A stretch of 64,000 bases of DNA from Campylorhamphus procurvoides (taxonomy: Eukaryota; Chordata; Aves; Passeriformes; Dendrocolaptidae), in NCBI GenBank assembly GCA_013396655.1, contig WBMV01007376.1, positions 2,007,759 to 2,071,758 on the forward strand. The letters are read 5' to 3'. The first letter of the stretch is position 1. The number at the start of each line of letters is the position of its first letter. The position numbers and the translations under genes are program-made. Of the stretch, positions 28,301-36,269 are shown piece by piece. The notes below the pieces were generated by a model. It searched no databases. It was not told the origin of the DNA and saw only the letters and a list, made by a program, of their open reading frames with translations.

Positions 28301-31300
28301 TAGGAGGAGCAACTGATATCCAAGCAGTCCAGACTCAATTACGGAGCGATGCTTTTTCACCAGGTCCCCTGGCTTCATTTTGCTTTATTTTTCCACCCGT
28401 CTTTCTTCTAGGCGCTCAATGGCGATGCTCAGTGGGAAGAGTTCCGTGCGAAGAGATGCCTCAGGAGCAGCAGCGCTCCGCTCCCCTAGAGAGCCGTGCT
28501 CCCCGCCGTACACCTGGCGCTCTTCTCGGCCTGCAGAGAGGGTTCCTCGGAGGTTCCGGTGGGAAAGGTGAAGGCAGCGCTTCAATAACCAGGAGAGGCT
28601 TCAGTTGCCTCCAGCTCAGTTCGCATCGGGTCCAGCGAGGCAGTAGCTCCATTGAAGGGTCTGGCCTAACTAGGCGGCGGGGCACGGAGCCCAGCGCTTG
28701 CCCCAGGCAGATGTCCGGCCCCGTTCCCGTGTCCCGGAGCCGGCGGGGGGACCTGCCGGGGGTCGGAGCGGCGGCGCACGGGGCCCGTCAGGGAGCGCCC
28801 CGTGGGGCTGCGCTGGGGCCGCTCGACGGCGGCGGTCGGAAGGAAGGGAAAAAAAAAAGCCTGAAGGGAGGAACTCGCCGCCTCCCAGCATCAGCCCATC
28901 CAGCTGTGGGTAATGCCGCTGTAGGTAATGTAGGGGGAGCCTGTGGGCAGGGATAGGCCCCGCTTCGGGGCCGTCGGACCCTCTCGTTTTCCGAATTCCT
29001 CCCTGTAAGACTGAAAGACGTTCCCCAGCGCAGAGCCGCACCCCGGGCTGCACAGAAACGCGGCGGCCGGCCCTGGAGAGCTCCCTCCGAGACCGGGAAG
29101 AAGCGCATGACTGTAGCCGACATTTCATCGGTACCCTCCATGAAAAGTGAGGCCAGTGCAGGAGAGTTCCAGCAAACAGCAGCGCATGAAGTAGCGTCCA
29201 CGCTGCTTCTCCTGCAGCAGCCGAGAGTGCAGCCTTTCCCAGCAGTAGGTCTGTCCCGTAGGTGCATTTTCATAGATGTGCTTTAAAAAACCGAATTTTC
29301 AAATGCCGAATGAGACCAGACGGGCGACACAGTCCCTCGGTGCACAACGTGATCACAAATCCGGCGTGGTTTCATATCATGCCTCGTACAAGGCAGGCAT
29401 GTGAAAGACCCTCGGCCTCGTAGCCCTGCGGGGACCCTCAACTTCCGAGACGGGGACAGACCTGCCGAGTCCCGGCGTACACCGCAGCCGTCGGGGGATG
29501 CACGTCCGTGGAGGCTGCAAGAGATCCTGGTCCCTCCCGCGGTCGGGGTGTTCAGCACCACCTGCGTGACTTGGCGGCTAAAATCCCACGGACGCCGAAG
29601 ACGATCCGAGTTTCTAGCGTATATGGCTGCCTTTGAAAGCCCACTCTCCTGCGTTTCTCTCTGGGCTTGGAATCACCAGCTGGCCGCGGCCAAGCAGCTG
29701 AAGACGCACCTGAGCAATTTTACTACGTCAGGATTTCCACTGATGCCAAGCAAATGTTAGCAAGATCGCTCCTAGCAATAATTGGCGAGGTGGGAGTGAT
29801 CCAGACACGGGGAAATTTGCCCATACTTTGCCCGCCGTGACAGTTCATTAAACCGCTTTGAAATAGGTATAGGGTTTTGATTTTTTTTTTAAGTGTATTT
29901 GTGCAGAGAGTAAGAATGCGGGGATGTGGCAGTGGCCGGGCTCTTTTCAGACGGTGGCTTTCAACCAGAGAGGAAAAAAGCTAATCCCTAAATCTGTCAG
30001 TTATTTGAGAAGAAATGACATACGTCTTGGATACATAATTACTGAAAATGTCAAACACATGATATACAACCCAGTTGGAAGAACCAACTCATTGTTCAAG
30101 ACCTGCCTTTTCTATGAGGTCAATCCTTATTTAAAGTTTGCATTCAAAATTAATCGATTTCTGTGTGATACACAGAGAAAGAACAATTCCGAGGCGTCTG
30201 TTTTACTGTAGCTTTGCAACTGCACAATATTTAGGGTCTGGAACGATGTCTTGTGAAAGGTAAGGACAAGGATATATCATCTGAATAGTCAAACATTAAT
30301 TCATTTAGCATGTTTAATTAGGATTCTTGGCAACCTTAATGATTCACTCTATACATTCACCAAAGGCAACCTTCCCTGTCTGTCTTTGTGAAGGTGTTCG
30401 ATTCAAGTGGGAGGACGCGTATAAGCAATTCGTGATCGAATCCAACTATTGTGAACCGCCGTCACTATTCAGAGTATATTTTTCGTGCAAAACAGTAAAC
30501 AGCCAATAAAGAAAAACTGAACACCAAACTCGAGCCAAAAATAGAACAGCCTTGCTTGTTTTGAATTCCCTTCACAAAGCCTTTACTACACTCTCCTTTC
30601 CCTTTTTCAAATCCAAAATGGTGGAATATTTCATTTTCAGTGTATTTGATCTCACTGAGAGAAGCTGCGCTGTCCCTCTGTAACCCCGGTAGTCTAGCAA
30701 CATGGAGCAAGCCTAACGGCGCGTTACTTTATCAGTTCTGCTTGCCGGGCTAAATTAAAACGATGGTGAAAAAGCCCATTGCTCCAGCCACTGAAGGGAC
30801 GGGTAGGGAAATGGTCCATTAAACCCAGATGAGGAGCTATTTATAGAACTAAGCGACTACTCGTTAATGTCGCCAGTGGCTACTAGTGAAATCTCTAACA
30901 GACACAGGACTAAACATTCGCACCTTGATGCTTTTCCATCTAGACTTCCAGGTAACAAAAGGTTTAATGAATGAACTTCGACTCGAGCAAGTAGGGAAAG
31001 CGTTTTAAATACGCTTTTGATTTGGAAAAGGTTCGTTTCTCCCACGAAATAATTTCCCATCCCCCCAAAAAGAGGTAGACGGGGAAAATGGGTACTAATA
31101 TCTATGCATAAAGGGCATGGGCTAAACTGGATTATTCTCCACATCAGAGAAAGAAGATTTGACTGTTAGTCTCCGAAAGCGAAGGCGCTACGAAGAAATC
31201 TGGGGAGGGAAGACAGCTTGTTATCTGCAAATGAATCTCTTGCTATAACATTGCGATCTGATTGTGCATTTGTTTCCCTTCTGCATTTCATGTGCCTGCG

Positions 31301-33567
31301 CGCTGACTGGCTGCCAGCACTATCTTACCAGCACAGCAAGCTGACGAATTGCTCTTTAATAAGGCTCTCGTTAATCTTTTTCCCCCCGGAGATCCGTATT
31401 TTCTAGTCAGATAAGGCTGAAAAATTTCAGACAGTGAGAGGCGGCCAACCTCCCTCTCCTGGCGGACCCTGCTCTTCCCCCACCCGGGGCTCCCGCACCT
31501 ACTCGTGTGTGGCAGGAGGGGCAGCGGGGCCGCAGCCGTCCCTCCCCCGGCGGACAAAATCACGGCCAGCGCAAACCCAAGGGAGGGCACAGCGGTCGAG
31601 CCGAGCGCAGCCCAGCCCTGCCCAGCCTNGCGTGGCGCGGCCCGCAGGGGGCGCCCGAGGCAGGGCTGGGTCTCGGGGGCGCTCTGTCGGTGCTGCCCCC
31701 GGTGCTGCCCCGGCGGGGGCGGGCACGTCGTGACCCGTGGGGCTGTGGGGTGTCGGACGGGGACGCACGGGCGCACTTACCGCATATCTTCAACCCGATC
31801 TTCCTGGTGCACCCGTGCGCCACGCCGCACCACGAGTCGTAAGCTGGAAGAGAGGGCAGAGTGGTTCCCCTGGGGCGGCGGGGCTGTCCGGCCGCCCCAC
31901 CCCGGCCCCGCACGGCCCTATCGCCGAGAGACGGCTGATTCCCCAGCCCGGGGGCGCCGGGCGCGGGGCAGCTGAGGCTCGGATAGCAGGAGGTGACATG
32001 CTGGGCCGCCCAGAGGAGAGGGAAAGGCACCAGGGATTCGAGCATCTAATAATTTACTGGCGGGGCTCCAGGGAAGTGGCAGCTTAAAATAAAGTGGCGT
32101 GAAATGGGGTCACAAAAGAGTTCAGGGATTAATTGGGTGAAAAATAGTATTTGACTAGATAATCGGACTTGCATGACTGAGCTCCGGACGGACTGACGGG
32201 CCGCCGACGGCCGTGCTAGGACCGCACCGGCGGAGGGGACAGGCTCCTTCCCAGCCTCGGGAGCCGCAGCTCGGACACGCCCCGCTCGGCCCCGACGGAG
32301 CCCGGGAGAAGCGGGGAGGGAAGCCCGGCGCCCGCGGCACCGCCGAGCCTCTCCTGGCCGCGGCTGGGGCAGCCGCGGGCCCAGTAGCGTGAGGGGAGAG
32401 GGTGTGAGAGGCACCGGGACGCGCAGGACCCACAGAGTGGGCAGGGCAGCGCCGGGCCACGGGGAGGGGGAGCGGGGGAAGCTCTGCCGGCCCGGCGGAG
32501 GAGCCCTCTAGGCAGCGGTGCTGCCCGTGCCCGGGGGGCGGGCAGGGCGGGGAGCTGCTGCTAGCGGTTATCTTATTGTCAGCCGTGTTGCCACTTAATT
32601 CGATTTCTGCGCCTGACACCTCGGTCGAAGGCAGCAGTTCCTGTCACCCGCGCCTGGAACAAGACCCAGTGCTGCCGTTCGCCCCCTCCCCCGTTTTTCC
32701 AGTTTCAGAATAATGAAAATAATGACTCCGATGCCCGTGCCACGTAGCTCTCTCAGGGTAAAAGCTATTTCCCCGCTCTGCTGTCCCTGACAACCTTTCA
32801 TTTCTTACTGTTGCCCGCTCTTTGTCTCTAATGCTTTATAGCATCGAGACTCTTTTTTTTCTTTTTTTTTTCCTTTTTTTAAATTTTTTTTGGTAGGCTA
32901 CGATCTGAATTGCCTGGCAGGGCTATAAACTGATTTTCTATCCACCTGCAGCAGCCTTTGCTTCCCACTCACACCTCAATAACTCAAGGCGAATTCAGAG
33001 CAATTAGGAATACAACGCTTTGAAAAGCTGCAATTAGCATCCAAATTTCGCTTGATTACAGGCTTCAGCGTAGGCTGAAAGGAAGCGGCAGCATTAGCAT
33101 TTATAAAATGTACGGGGGAGACACCCGCTTTAAGACACTGGTGTAACGTCGCCTTTTAATGGATTCATTTGCTCCACACCTCTTACATCCCGATTTTTTG
33201 GCCATCTGGGCGGTCAGTTTATTGTCTAAATCCCTCAAATGCGGCTGTGGCTGTAAGATAAAGCCAGCGCTGGCCTCTAAGGTGGGTTTTTCCTCAAGGC
33301 GTTTTATTCCCCACGGACCAATCTCTCCCGCTCCCAGTAGGAAGATGGTTTCTTTGTGTAGAGCACTTTCCGCACCTTGCTTAATGGCGCGGAACTGGGT
33401 TTCACTGATGTATCATTTCGTTTCGAAACTGGCTTTTCTGAACCTAAGTAGAGAAAGCCTCTAAAACACTTTAAACGAGGAAAATATTAAAACCTACTTG
33501 TGGGTCGTAAATTAGGTGGGGTGGGGTCCGGAGCGTCGTTGGAGGACGAGGGAGCAGAGGAAGCCAT
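6332..33567 (-). CDS. GAD1: Glutamate decarboxylase 1 (GAD67), 16 coding exons
   Basis: GAD1 encodes the cytosolic PLP-dependent enzyme that decarboxylates L-glutamate to GABA in inhibitory neurons. Coding exons (minus strand, transcription order): 33567-33498, 31843-31781, 26640-26482, 25765-25523, 22846-22756, 18169-18057, 17231-17116, 17017-16938, 16733-16679, 15608-15492, 15333-15269, 11938-11860, 10242-10093, 8759-8652, 8122-8033, 6505-6332. Every junction has AG/GT splice signals and frame is kept throughout, giving 590 codons against 594 in human GAD67. Visible motifs: SPGGAISN near residues 245-252, HVDAAWGGG with the PLP-pairing Asp at 369, the PLP-lysine motif NPHK with Lys401, and the catalytic-loop Tyr430 (human Tyr434 by offset). 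The N terminus and the exon 2 segment GVAHGCTRK match GAD67, not GAD2/GAD65. No frameshift or premature stop. Conservation with human is very high from exon 4 onward. Promoter elements and an RE1 site lie upstream. Confidence 0.97.
7322..7379. repeat. (TATC)n microsatellite
   Basis: About 14 uninterrupted ATCT/TATC tetranucleotide units inside GAD1 intron 15. Likely length-polymorphic. Confidence 0.95.
8033..8122 (-). CDS. GAD1: GAD1 coding exon 15 (residues 504-533)
   Basis: 90 bases encoding [20 protein letters not shown] then [10 protein letters not shown]. Human has [26 protein letters not shown] is conserved throughout GADs. Phase 0, donor GTATGT. Confidence 0.96.
8652..8759 (-). CDS. 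GAD1: GAD1 coding exon 14 (residues 468-503)
   Basis: 108 bases encoding [20 protein letters not shown] then [16 protein letters not shown]. Human has [16 protein letters not shown], so the three or four changes cluster at the helix end. Phase 0, donor GTAAGT. Confidence 0.96.
10093..10242 (-). CDS. GAD1: GAD1 coding exon 13, catalytic loop (residues 418-467)
   Basis: 150 bases encoding [20 protein letters not shown] through [10 protein letters not shown], identical to human over this span. Tyr430 corresponds to the catalytic-loop tyrosine (human Tyr434) needed for protonation of the quinonoid intermediate. Phase 0 at both ends. Confidence 0.97.
11860..11938 (-). CDS. GAD1: GAD1 coding exon 12 with the PLP lysine (residues 391-417)
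   Basis: 79 bases encoding [18 protein letters not shown] then CSAILVREK. Lys401 in NPHK forms the Schiff base with pyridoxal phosphate; it equals Lys405 of human GAD67. Human has VKEK where this has VREK. Confidence 0.97.
13500..13620. promoter_or_regulatory. GAD1 intron 11 block with TTAATTAG and nuclear-receptor repeat
   Basis: TTAATTAGC (about 13536-13544) is followed by TGACCT-C-AGGTCA (13555-13567), an everted repeat of the nuclear-receptor half site with one-base spacing. The segment stands out from the AT-rich intron around it. The role is inferred from motif content only. Confidence 0.25.
14705..14726. repeat. (AT)n microsatellite
   Basis: Eleven AT/TA dinucleotide units in GAD1 intron 11. 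Confidence 0.9.
15269..15333 (-). CDS. GAD1: GAD1 coding exon 11 (residues 370-390)
   Basis: 65 bases encoding [19 protein letters not shown] then IE, identical to human. It completes the HVDAAWGGG PLP-binding motif with exon 10. Donor GTACTA is non-optimal. Confidence 0.96.
15492..15608 (-). CDS. GAD1: GAD1 coding exon 10 (residues 331-369)
   Basis: 117 bases encoding [20 protein letters not shown] through [10 protein letters not shown]. Asp369 pairs with the PLP pyridine nitrogen in this fold, and [14 protein letters not shown] is a hallmark of the family. Phase 0 at both ends, donor GTAAGT. Confidence 0.97.
16679..16733 (-). CDS. GAD1: GAD1 coding exon 9 (residues 312-330)
   Basis: 55 bases encoding [19 protein letters not shown]; human has ADFEAK where this has TDLEAK. 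The donor GTTTGT is weaker than average, but the next exon is in frame and collinear. Confidence 0.95.
16938..17017 (-). CDS. GAD1: GAD1 coding exon 8 (residues 286-311)
   Basis: 80 bases encoding [20 protein letters not shown] then LIKCNE, identical to human over this span. Acceptor GCTGCAG, donor GTAGGA. Confidence 0.97.
17116..17231 (-). CDS. GAD1: GAD1 coding exon 7 (residues 247-285)
   Basis: 116 bases encoding [20 protein letters not shown] through [22 protein letters not shown] is the glycine-rich phosphate-binding loop for PLP. The last codon is CAT (His285), where human GAD67 has Gln289; GAD65 has His at this place. Confidence 0.97.
18057..18169 (-). CDS. GAD1: GAD1 coding exon 6 (residues 209-246)
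   Basis: 113 bases encoding [18 protein letters not shown] to [13 protein letters not shown]. Matches human GAD67 with conservative changes (K to R, V to I, S to N). Completes Met209 with its first base. Donor GTGAGG. Confidence 0.97.
20751..20822 (-). other. GAD1: Candidate GAD1 alternative (embryonic-type) cassette exon
   Basis: In intron 5 a 72-base segment lies between an acceptor (TTTACCTAG) and a donor (GTATGT). Joined to exon 5 it adds 18 codons and then TAG, truncating the protein after about 227 residues. Near its 3' end ATG-GTG-TG runs into exon 6 in the normal GAD frame (next residues F T Y E I A P). Mammalian GAD1 has an embryonic exon at this intron that stops the leader (GAD25) and restarts the catalytic part (GAD44), with overlapping stop and start. 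Other possible acceptors would put the exon start at 20800 or 20840; all give a premature stop. This is inference from splice signals and frame, not from similarity to the mammalian exon sequence. Confidence 0.35.
22756..22846 (-). CDS. GAD1: GAD1 coding exon 5 (residues 179-208)
   Basis: 91 bases encoding [20 protein letters not shown] then [10 protein letters not shown], ending with the first two bases (AT) of Met209. HPRFFNQL is a signature of the substrate-binding region in group II decarboxylases. The following intron holds the candidate alternative exon described at 20751-20822. Confidence 0.97.
23709..23729. repeat. Poly(G) run, 21 bases
   Basis: An uninterrupted run of 21 G on the plus strand (C on the GAD1 transcript strand) in intron 4. 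Length may be inaccurate in an assembly. Confidence 0.9.
24736..24759. repeat. (GCTCCA)4 hexamer tandem
   Basis: Four perfect copies of a GCTCCA hexamer in the GC-rich part of GAD1 intron 4. Confidence 0.85.
25523..25765 (-). CDS. GAD1: GAD1 coding exon 4 (residues 98-178)
   Basis: 243 bases, the longest coding exon. Encodes [19 protein letters not shown] through [20 protein letters not shown] to [10 protein letters not shown], almost identical to human and the start of the PLP-dependent decarboxylase (group II) domain. Donor GTAGGT. Confidence 0.97.
26317..26358. repeat. (CA)n microsatellite, interrupted
   Basis: CA dinucleotide tract with CAGA and CATA interruptions in GAD1 intron 3. Confidence 0.9.
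26482..26640 (-). CDS. GAD1: GAD1 coding exon 3 (residues 45-97)
   Basis: 159 bases. Encodes [14 protein letters not shown] onward to [13 protein letters not shown], collinear with human [14 protein letters not shown] to [13 protein letters not shown]. Phase 1 at both ends; acceptor ATGTAG, donor GTAAAC. A polymorphic-looking CA tract lies just downstream in the intron (26317-26358). Confidence 0.96.
27640..29780. other. GC-rich, CpG-island-like block in GAD1 intron 2
   Basis: Strongly GC- and CpG-rich, especially 28430-29060. Open frames up to 250 codons run through it on the plus strand but have low-complexity Arg/Gly/Pro composition and no known similarity. It could be an intragenic CpG island or an antisense promoter. 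A half RE1 (TTCAGCACCAC) is at 29551-29561. Confidence 0.5.
31420..32560. other. CpG-island-like block around GAD1 exon 2
   Basis: Very GC- and CpG-rich DNA spanning GAD1 exon 2 and the adjoining intron ends. It includes one ambiguous base (N) at 31629. Open frames on both strands here other than exon 2 are composition artefacts. Confidence 0.6.
31781..31843 (-). CDS. GAD1: GAD1 coding exon 2 (residues 24-44)
   Basis: 63 bases between a TCTCTTCCAG acceptor and a GTAAGTG donor. It encodes [19 protein letters not shown] and then ICG, close to human [19 protein letters not shown]. This stretch is diagnostic for GAD67. It lies inside a CpG-island-like block. Confidence 0.96.
32851..32890. repeat. 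T-rich low-complexity tract
   Basis: Interrupted runs of T (A on the transcript strand) in GAD1 intron 1. No further function visible. Confidence 0.7.
32990..33110. promoter_or_regulatory. GAD1 intron 1 cluster of homeodomain-type sites
   Basis: CAATTAG occurs at 33001-33007 and again at 33031-33037, exactly 30 bases apart on the same strand, with GCATTAGCATT at 33091-33101. The block is AT-balanced inside an otherwise GC-rich intron. This is a candidate enhancer; no conservation could be tested. Confidence 0.3.
33498..33567 (-). CDS. GAD1: GAD1 coding exon 1 (residues 1-23)
   Basis: Begins [13 protein letters not shown] and ends NLRPT, matching the Ser/Thr/Pro-rich N terminus of GAD67 (human MASSTPSSS). 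The ATG at 33567-33565 is the start because the family begins here and no upstream in-frame extension is conserved. Phase 1 donor GTAGGT. The four-residue shortfall against human GAD67 lies in this exon, which is the least conserved part of the family. Confidence 0.93.
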
Positions 33568-33643
33568 CCTTTCAGAAAAATCCCAGTCCCTGGAACCCGG
33601 GTTTCCTCGATATTCCTCTGAGAGGTGGGCAGCAAGGAATTTG
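33568..33643 (-). other. GAD1: GAD1 5' UTR part of the first coding exon
   Basis: Upstream of the ATG on the minus strand there is a strong acceptor CTTTTCTTCGTTCTAG that would start the exon at 33643. A second acceptor (CACCTCTCAG) would start it at 33617. Mammalian GAD1 has untranslated first exons spliced to the ATG exon, which fits. Confidence 0.5.
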
Positions 33644-34769
33644 CTAGAACGAAGAAAAGGCGGGTTTACTAGTCTGGTCTCCTGGAACACCACACCGAAG
33701 TCCCGTCCAGACGCCGGCGGGTGACAGCCGCGCAGGTCGGGCAGGGGCCGGCCGCACCGGGAAAGCGCCTCGACAGGCTGGAGAACAAAATCGTCCCTTC
33801 GCTGGATGCCGGGGCGCTACCCCCCGCGCCTCAGTGACGGATGTAGCAGAGCATGAAGTCTATCGCAATGATATCGGTGGCCACTGAGCAGGGCAATTAT
33901 ATGGCTCGCGTGAAATGGAGACCAACGTGCAAAACGGGCTTCGAAATCACCAGCCCAAACGACCTACAATCCCAAACGGAGCCCGCTTCTCTGCGTTACC
34001 AAACACAAGCCAGGCTAAACATTCAGGAAAGACTGACAGATAAACCCCCTGCCACCACAAAGGTGCGTTTTGCCCAGGTCCCATGGCAGGCGCCACACAT
34101 GTGTATTTGCACACACATGTTTCAGCAAATCGGGGCCAGTACGTGCTCCGGCACTAAGCAGCGCTCTCCCGTGCCCGCGCTCGCTTTAGCGCTGCAAATG
34201 GCAGGAGAGGCATGTCTGTCTGGGGAAAGGGAAGGTGCTGGACCAGCCCTCGCTCCTCGCCAGATGTTCAGTTCTTTCCTGGCGGACACGGCTCTCCGAT
34301 AACCAATACAGGGTCACTGATCGAAAATTGCCGGGTCAGTGCCCAGCTCGTCTCTTTGTCCCCACGGCTACCTGCGATTTATTTTCTTCCCCTTGTAAAG
34401 AAAATGAAGGTCGTGGTAACGAAAGAACGCTTTCTTTGTTAGCGGTTTTTTTCAAATCGGTAGCTGCCGATTCATTTACACTCGCTTGTAAACGCAACGG
34501 ATCAATGATTTCAATGGAAAACAGGTATTTAATTTCTTTAAGACGAAAAAGAAAAAAACCATAACGCAGAAGATATTTTCTAAACAATGCCTGGAAGTGA
34601 AGTAACAGGTTAACACGATGTCTAAGGCGCTAGCTGTATCAAAATACCCGTTATTCCTCTATAGGTACGACAGCGACCAAAATCAATTTTAAGGGGAAAA
34701 AATGCTTCAGATCCTGAAAGAGGTTCCCAAGGGCTTGAAAAAATAGGATGCTCTTTAGAGGACACTTAC

Positions 34770-34817
34770 CGAGGGGGCGAGCGGACACTCTTGCTGCCGT
34801 AGCCCAGGCAGGCAGGG
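34770..34817 (-). other. GAD1: Probable untranslated GAD1 first exon
   Basis: A consensus donor CCTCG/GTAAGTG on the minus strand ends this segment at 34770. About 28 bases upstream of the presumed start is a TATA box (34845-34852). The 5' end is inferred from TATA spacing, so it is approximate. Confidence 0.5.
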
Positions 34818-34844
34818 TGACTCTAGCCTGGGAGCGACCCGCCG

Positions 34845-34852
34845 CTTATAAA
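34845..34852 (-). promoter_or_regulatory. GAD1: TATA box, probable GAD1 promoter
   Basis: TTTATAAG on the minus strand in GC-rich surroundings, 75 bases upstream of the splice donor at 34769. An inverted CCAAT box follows about 25 bases further upstream, and a CRE-like ACGTC core lies between them (around 34866-34870). Confidence 0.6.
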
Positions 34853-34877
34853 CTCTGCCAGAAACGACGTCGGAATA

Positions 34878-34882
34878 CCAAT
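34878..34882 (+). promoter_or_regulatory. GAD1: CCAAT box (NF-Y type) of the GAD1 promoter
   Basis: ACCAATCG on the plus strand, i.e. ATTGG relative to GAD1, at usual NF-Y distance from the TATA box and inferred start. Confidence 0.45.
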
Positions 34883-34979
34883 CGCGCCGCGGAATTTAAT
34901 GCGAGATGACCTTTTTTTTTTTTCCAGAAGTGCTCGGATTTGCTTTTTTAAAAGCGTGAATCGCCGGTTGATCTGCTTC

Positions 34980-35560
34980 GACGCAGGCATGAGTCACAGG
35001 GCTGCCGCCCCCCCCTCCGCGCCGCTCCGCTCCGCACGGGGGCTGGGGCCCGCCGGGGCGGGGACGGGCAGCCCACGGGCTCCGGTCGCTGCCGCCGGTC
35101 CGCCCGGCCCCGGGGCGGGAGGTGCTCCGGGCCGGGAAGGGCTGCCCCGGGCAGGGGGTTCTGCCGCGAGTGTCCCTCGGTGAGCCCCCCGTGCGGACGG
35201 AGCCAGAGGCTTTCCCCAGACAGCACGGGCTTGACCCGGGGTCGCGGCGGTGCTAACAGGCGGCAGAGCACCGCACACACCGGCGCTCCGCTGAGGCGGC
35301 GGGACCGGCCTCCCGGCCCCACCGTCCCTGCGGCCCCGGCACTGCCCTGCGCACCGTGCGGGACACGGACGAGCCGGGCGGGGACCGAGCGAACTGTAGC
35401 TTAGCAACACCCCCTGTCCCCCTTGGCAGTGCCGAGGGTCTGATGTGCCCCGCTGACTCAACCCGCGGTTCCCGAGGCCGGCTCGCCCCGCTCCCCGCCA
35501 GAGGGTGGCAGAGGCAAGGGCACCGCCGCTGGGGAACACCTGGATTCCTGTGACTTGCTT
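34980..35560. other. CpG-island-like block upstream of the GAD1 promoter
   Basis: Dense CpG and GC immediately upstream of the TATA/CCAAT elements. Long open frames on both strands are Ala/Gly/Pro/Arg-rich and look compositional. It probably belongs to the GAD1 promoter CpG island. Confidence 0.55.
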
Positions 35561-36023
35561 TTAGTGTTGCCGCTAAATTACGACTTTATACCAGACATCC
35601 CTTTACTAAAACGAGAGACATTAAGACAACAAGTTTTTTCTACTCCCGACAACCCTAGATCTGTGTTACTCAGTCCCACACCCCGAATGTGCTTCGCCAG
35701 CATTTTGGGGTGGTGACCGCGGGGCTGTGTGTCAGCATGCCGTGGTAGCTACGCAGATGTCTAAACTAAACCCTTCTCAAAAAAGGTGGTACGCAAGGGG
35801 CTGGGAGGAATCCGCAATGAGATGGGAGGAGGGGAAACAGTCCGCTGGAGCCACACAATTCCATCCCGTGAGGAGGGTGCTGGGCAGAGCAGCCGACAGC
35901 AGGGACGTGTCCTTCTTGAAGGACTCGATGGAAGAGCAAAATCTTATAAGCCTGTTTTGGAAAGAAACCGGCCAAATTACAGGATTGAGTAGTCAAGACT
36001 ACTGCTGTGACGAGCACACTTAC

Positions 36024-36082
36024 CGTCTAGGAACTGGACGTGTAAAGAAAACACCGAGGGCCCAAAGGCTAGCTTTTAAATA
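36024..36082 (-). promoter_or_regulatory. GAD1: Possible second GAD1 promoter with short first exon
   Basis: A TATA-like TATTTAAAAG at 36073-36082 and a consensus donor GACG/GTAAGTG with exon edge at 36024, both on the minus strand. CCAAT is at 36163-36167 (plus strand). Mammalian Gad1 uses alternative untranslated first exons, so a second start would not be surprising. TATA spacing leaves only about 20 bases of exon, which is unusually short, so the true start may be elsewhere or the match accidental. Confidence 0.25.
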
Positions 36083-36194
36083 CGGCTTTACACGTATTAG
36101 GGGCCCTAGCTGACACGACCTTTTCCCATCTATCCAGGCTATCATTTCAAGGGTAGTTTCAACCAATCAGCAAAATATTTGCTCAGTGCAGAGC

Positions 36195-36252
36195 ATAAGA
36201 AATAATAATATAACTATAGCTAATTGTCATTATAAATGTAAACAAACATTCA
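36195..36252. promoter_or_regulatory. AT-rich block with homeodomain and forkhead sites
   Basis: An abrupt AT-rich island between GC-rich blocks upstream of GAD1. It contains TAATTG at 36221-36226 (Dlx/Lhx-type core) and TGTAAACAAAC at 36237-36247, a forkhead consensus. GAD1 is a known Dlx target in forebrain interneurons, so an enhancer role is plausible but unproven here. Confidence 0.35.
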
Positions 36253-36269
36253 TGGGAAATGAATGGCAG

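Noticed and set aside
28204..28956. 250-codon plus-strand open frame
   Set aside because: It crosses a CpG-rich block, begins in a simple GT-rich stretch, has Gly/Arg/Ser-rich composition and no recognisable domain. It is antisense to GAD1 intron 2.
31288..32619. Several 100-160-codon open frames on both strands around GAD1 exon 2
   Set aside because: Stop-poor GC-rich DNA; the only conserved coding segment is exon 2 (31781-31843), which is used in one of these frames.
6332..33567. GAD2 (GAD65) as an alternative identity
   Set aside because: The N terminus, exon 2 segment, [10 protein letters not shown] exon and the LGQEL C terminus are GAD67-like; GAD65 differs at each.
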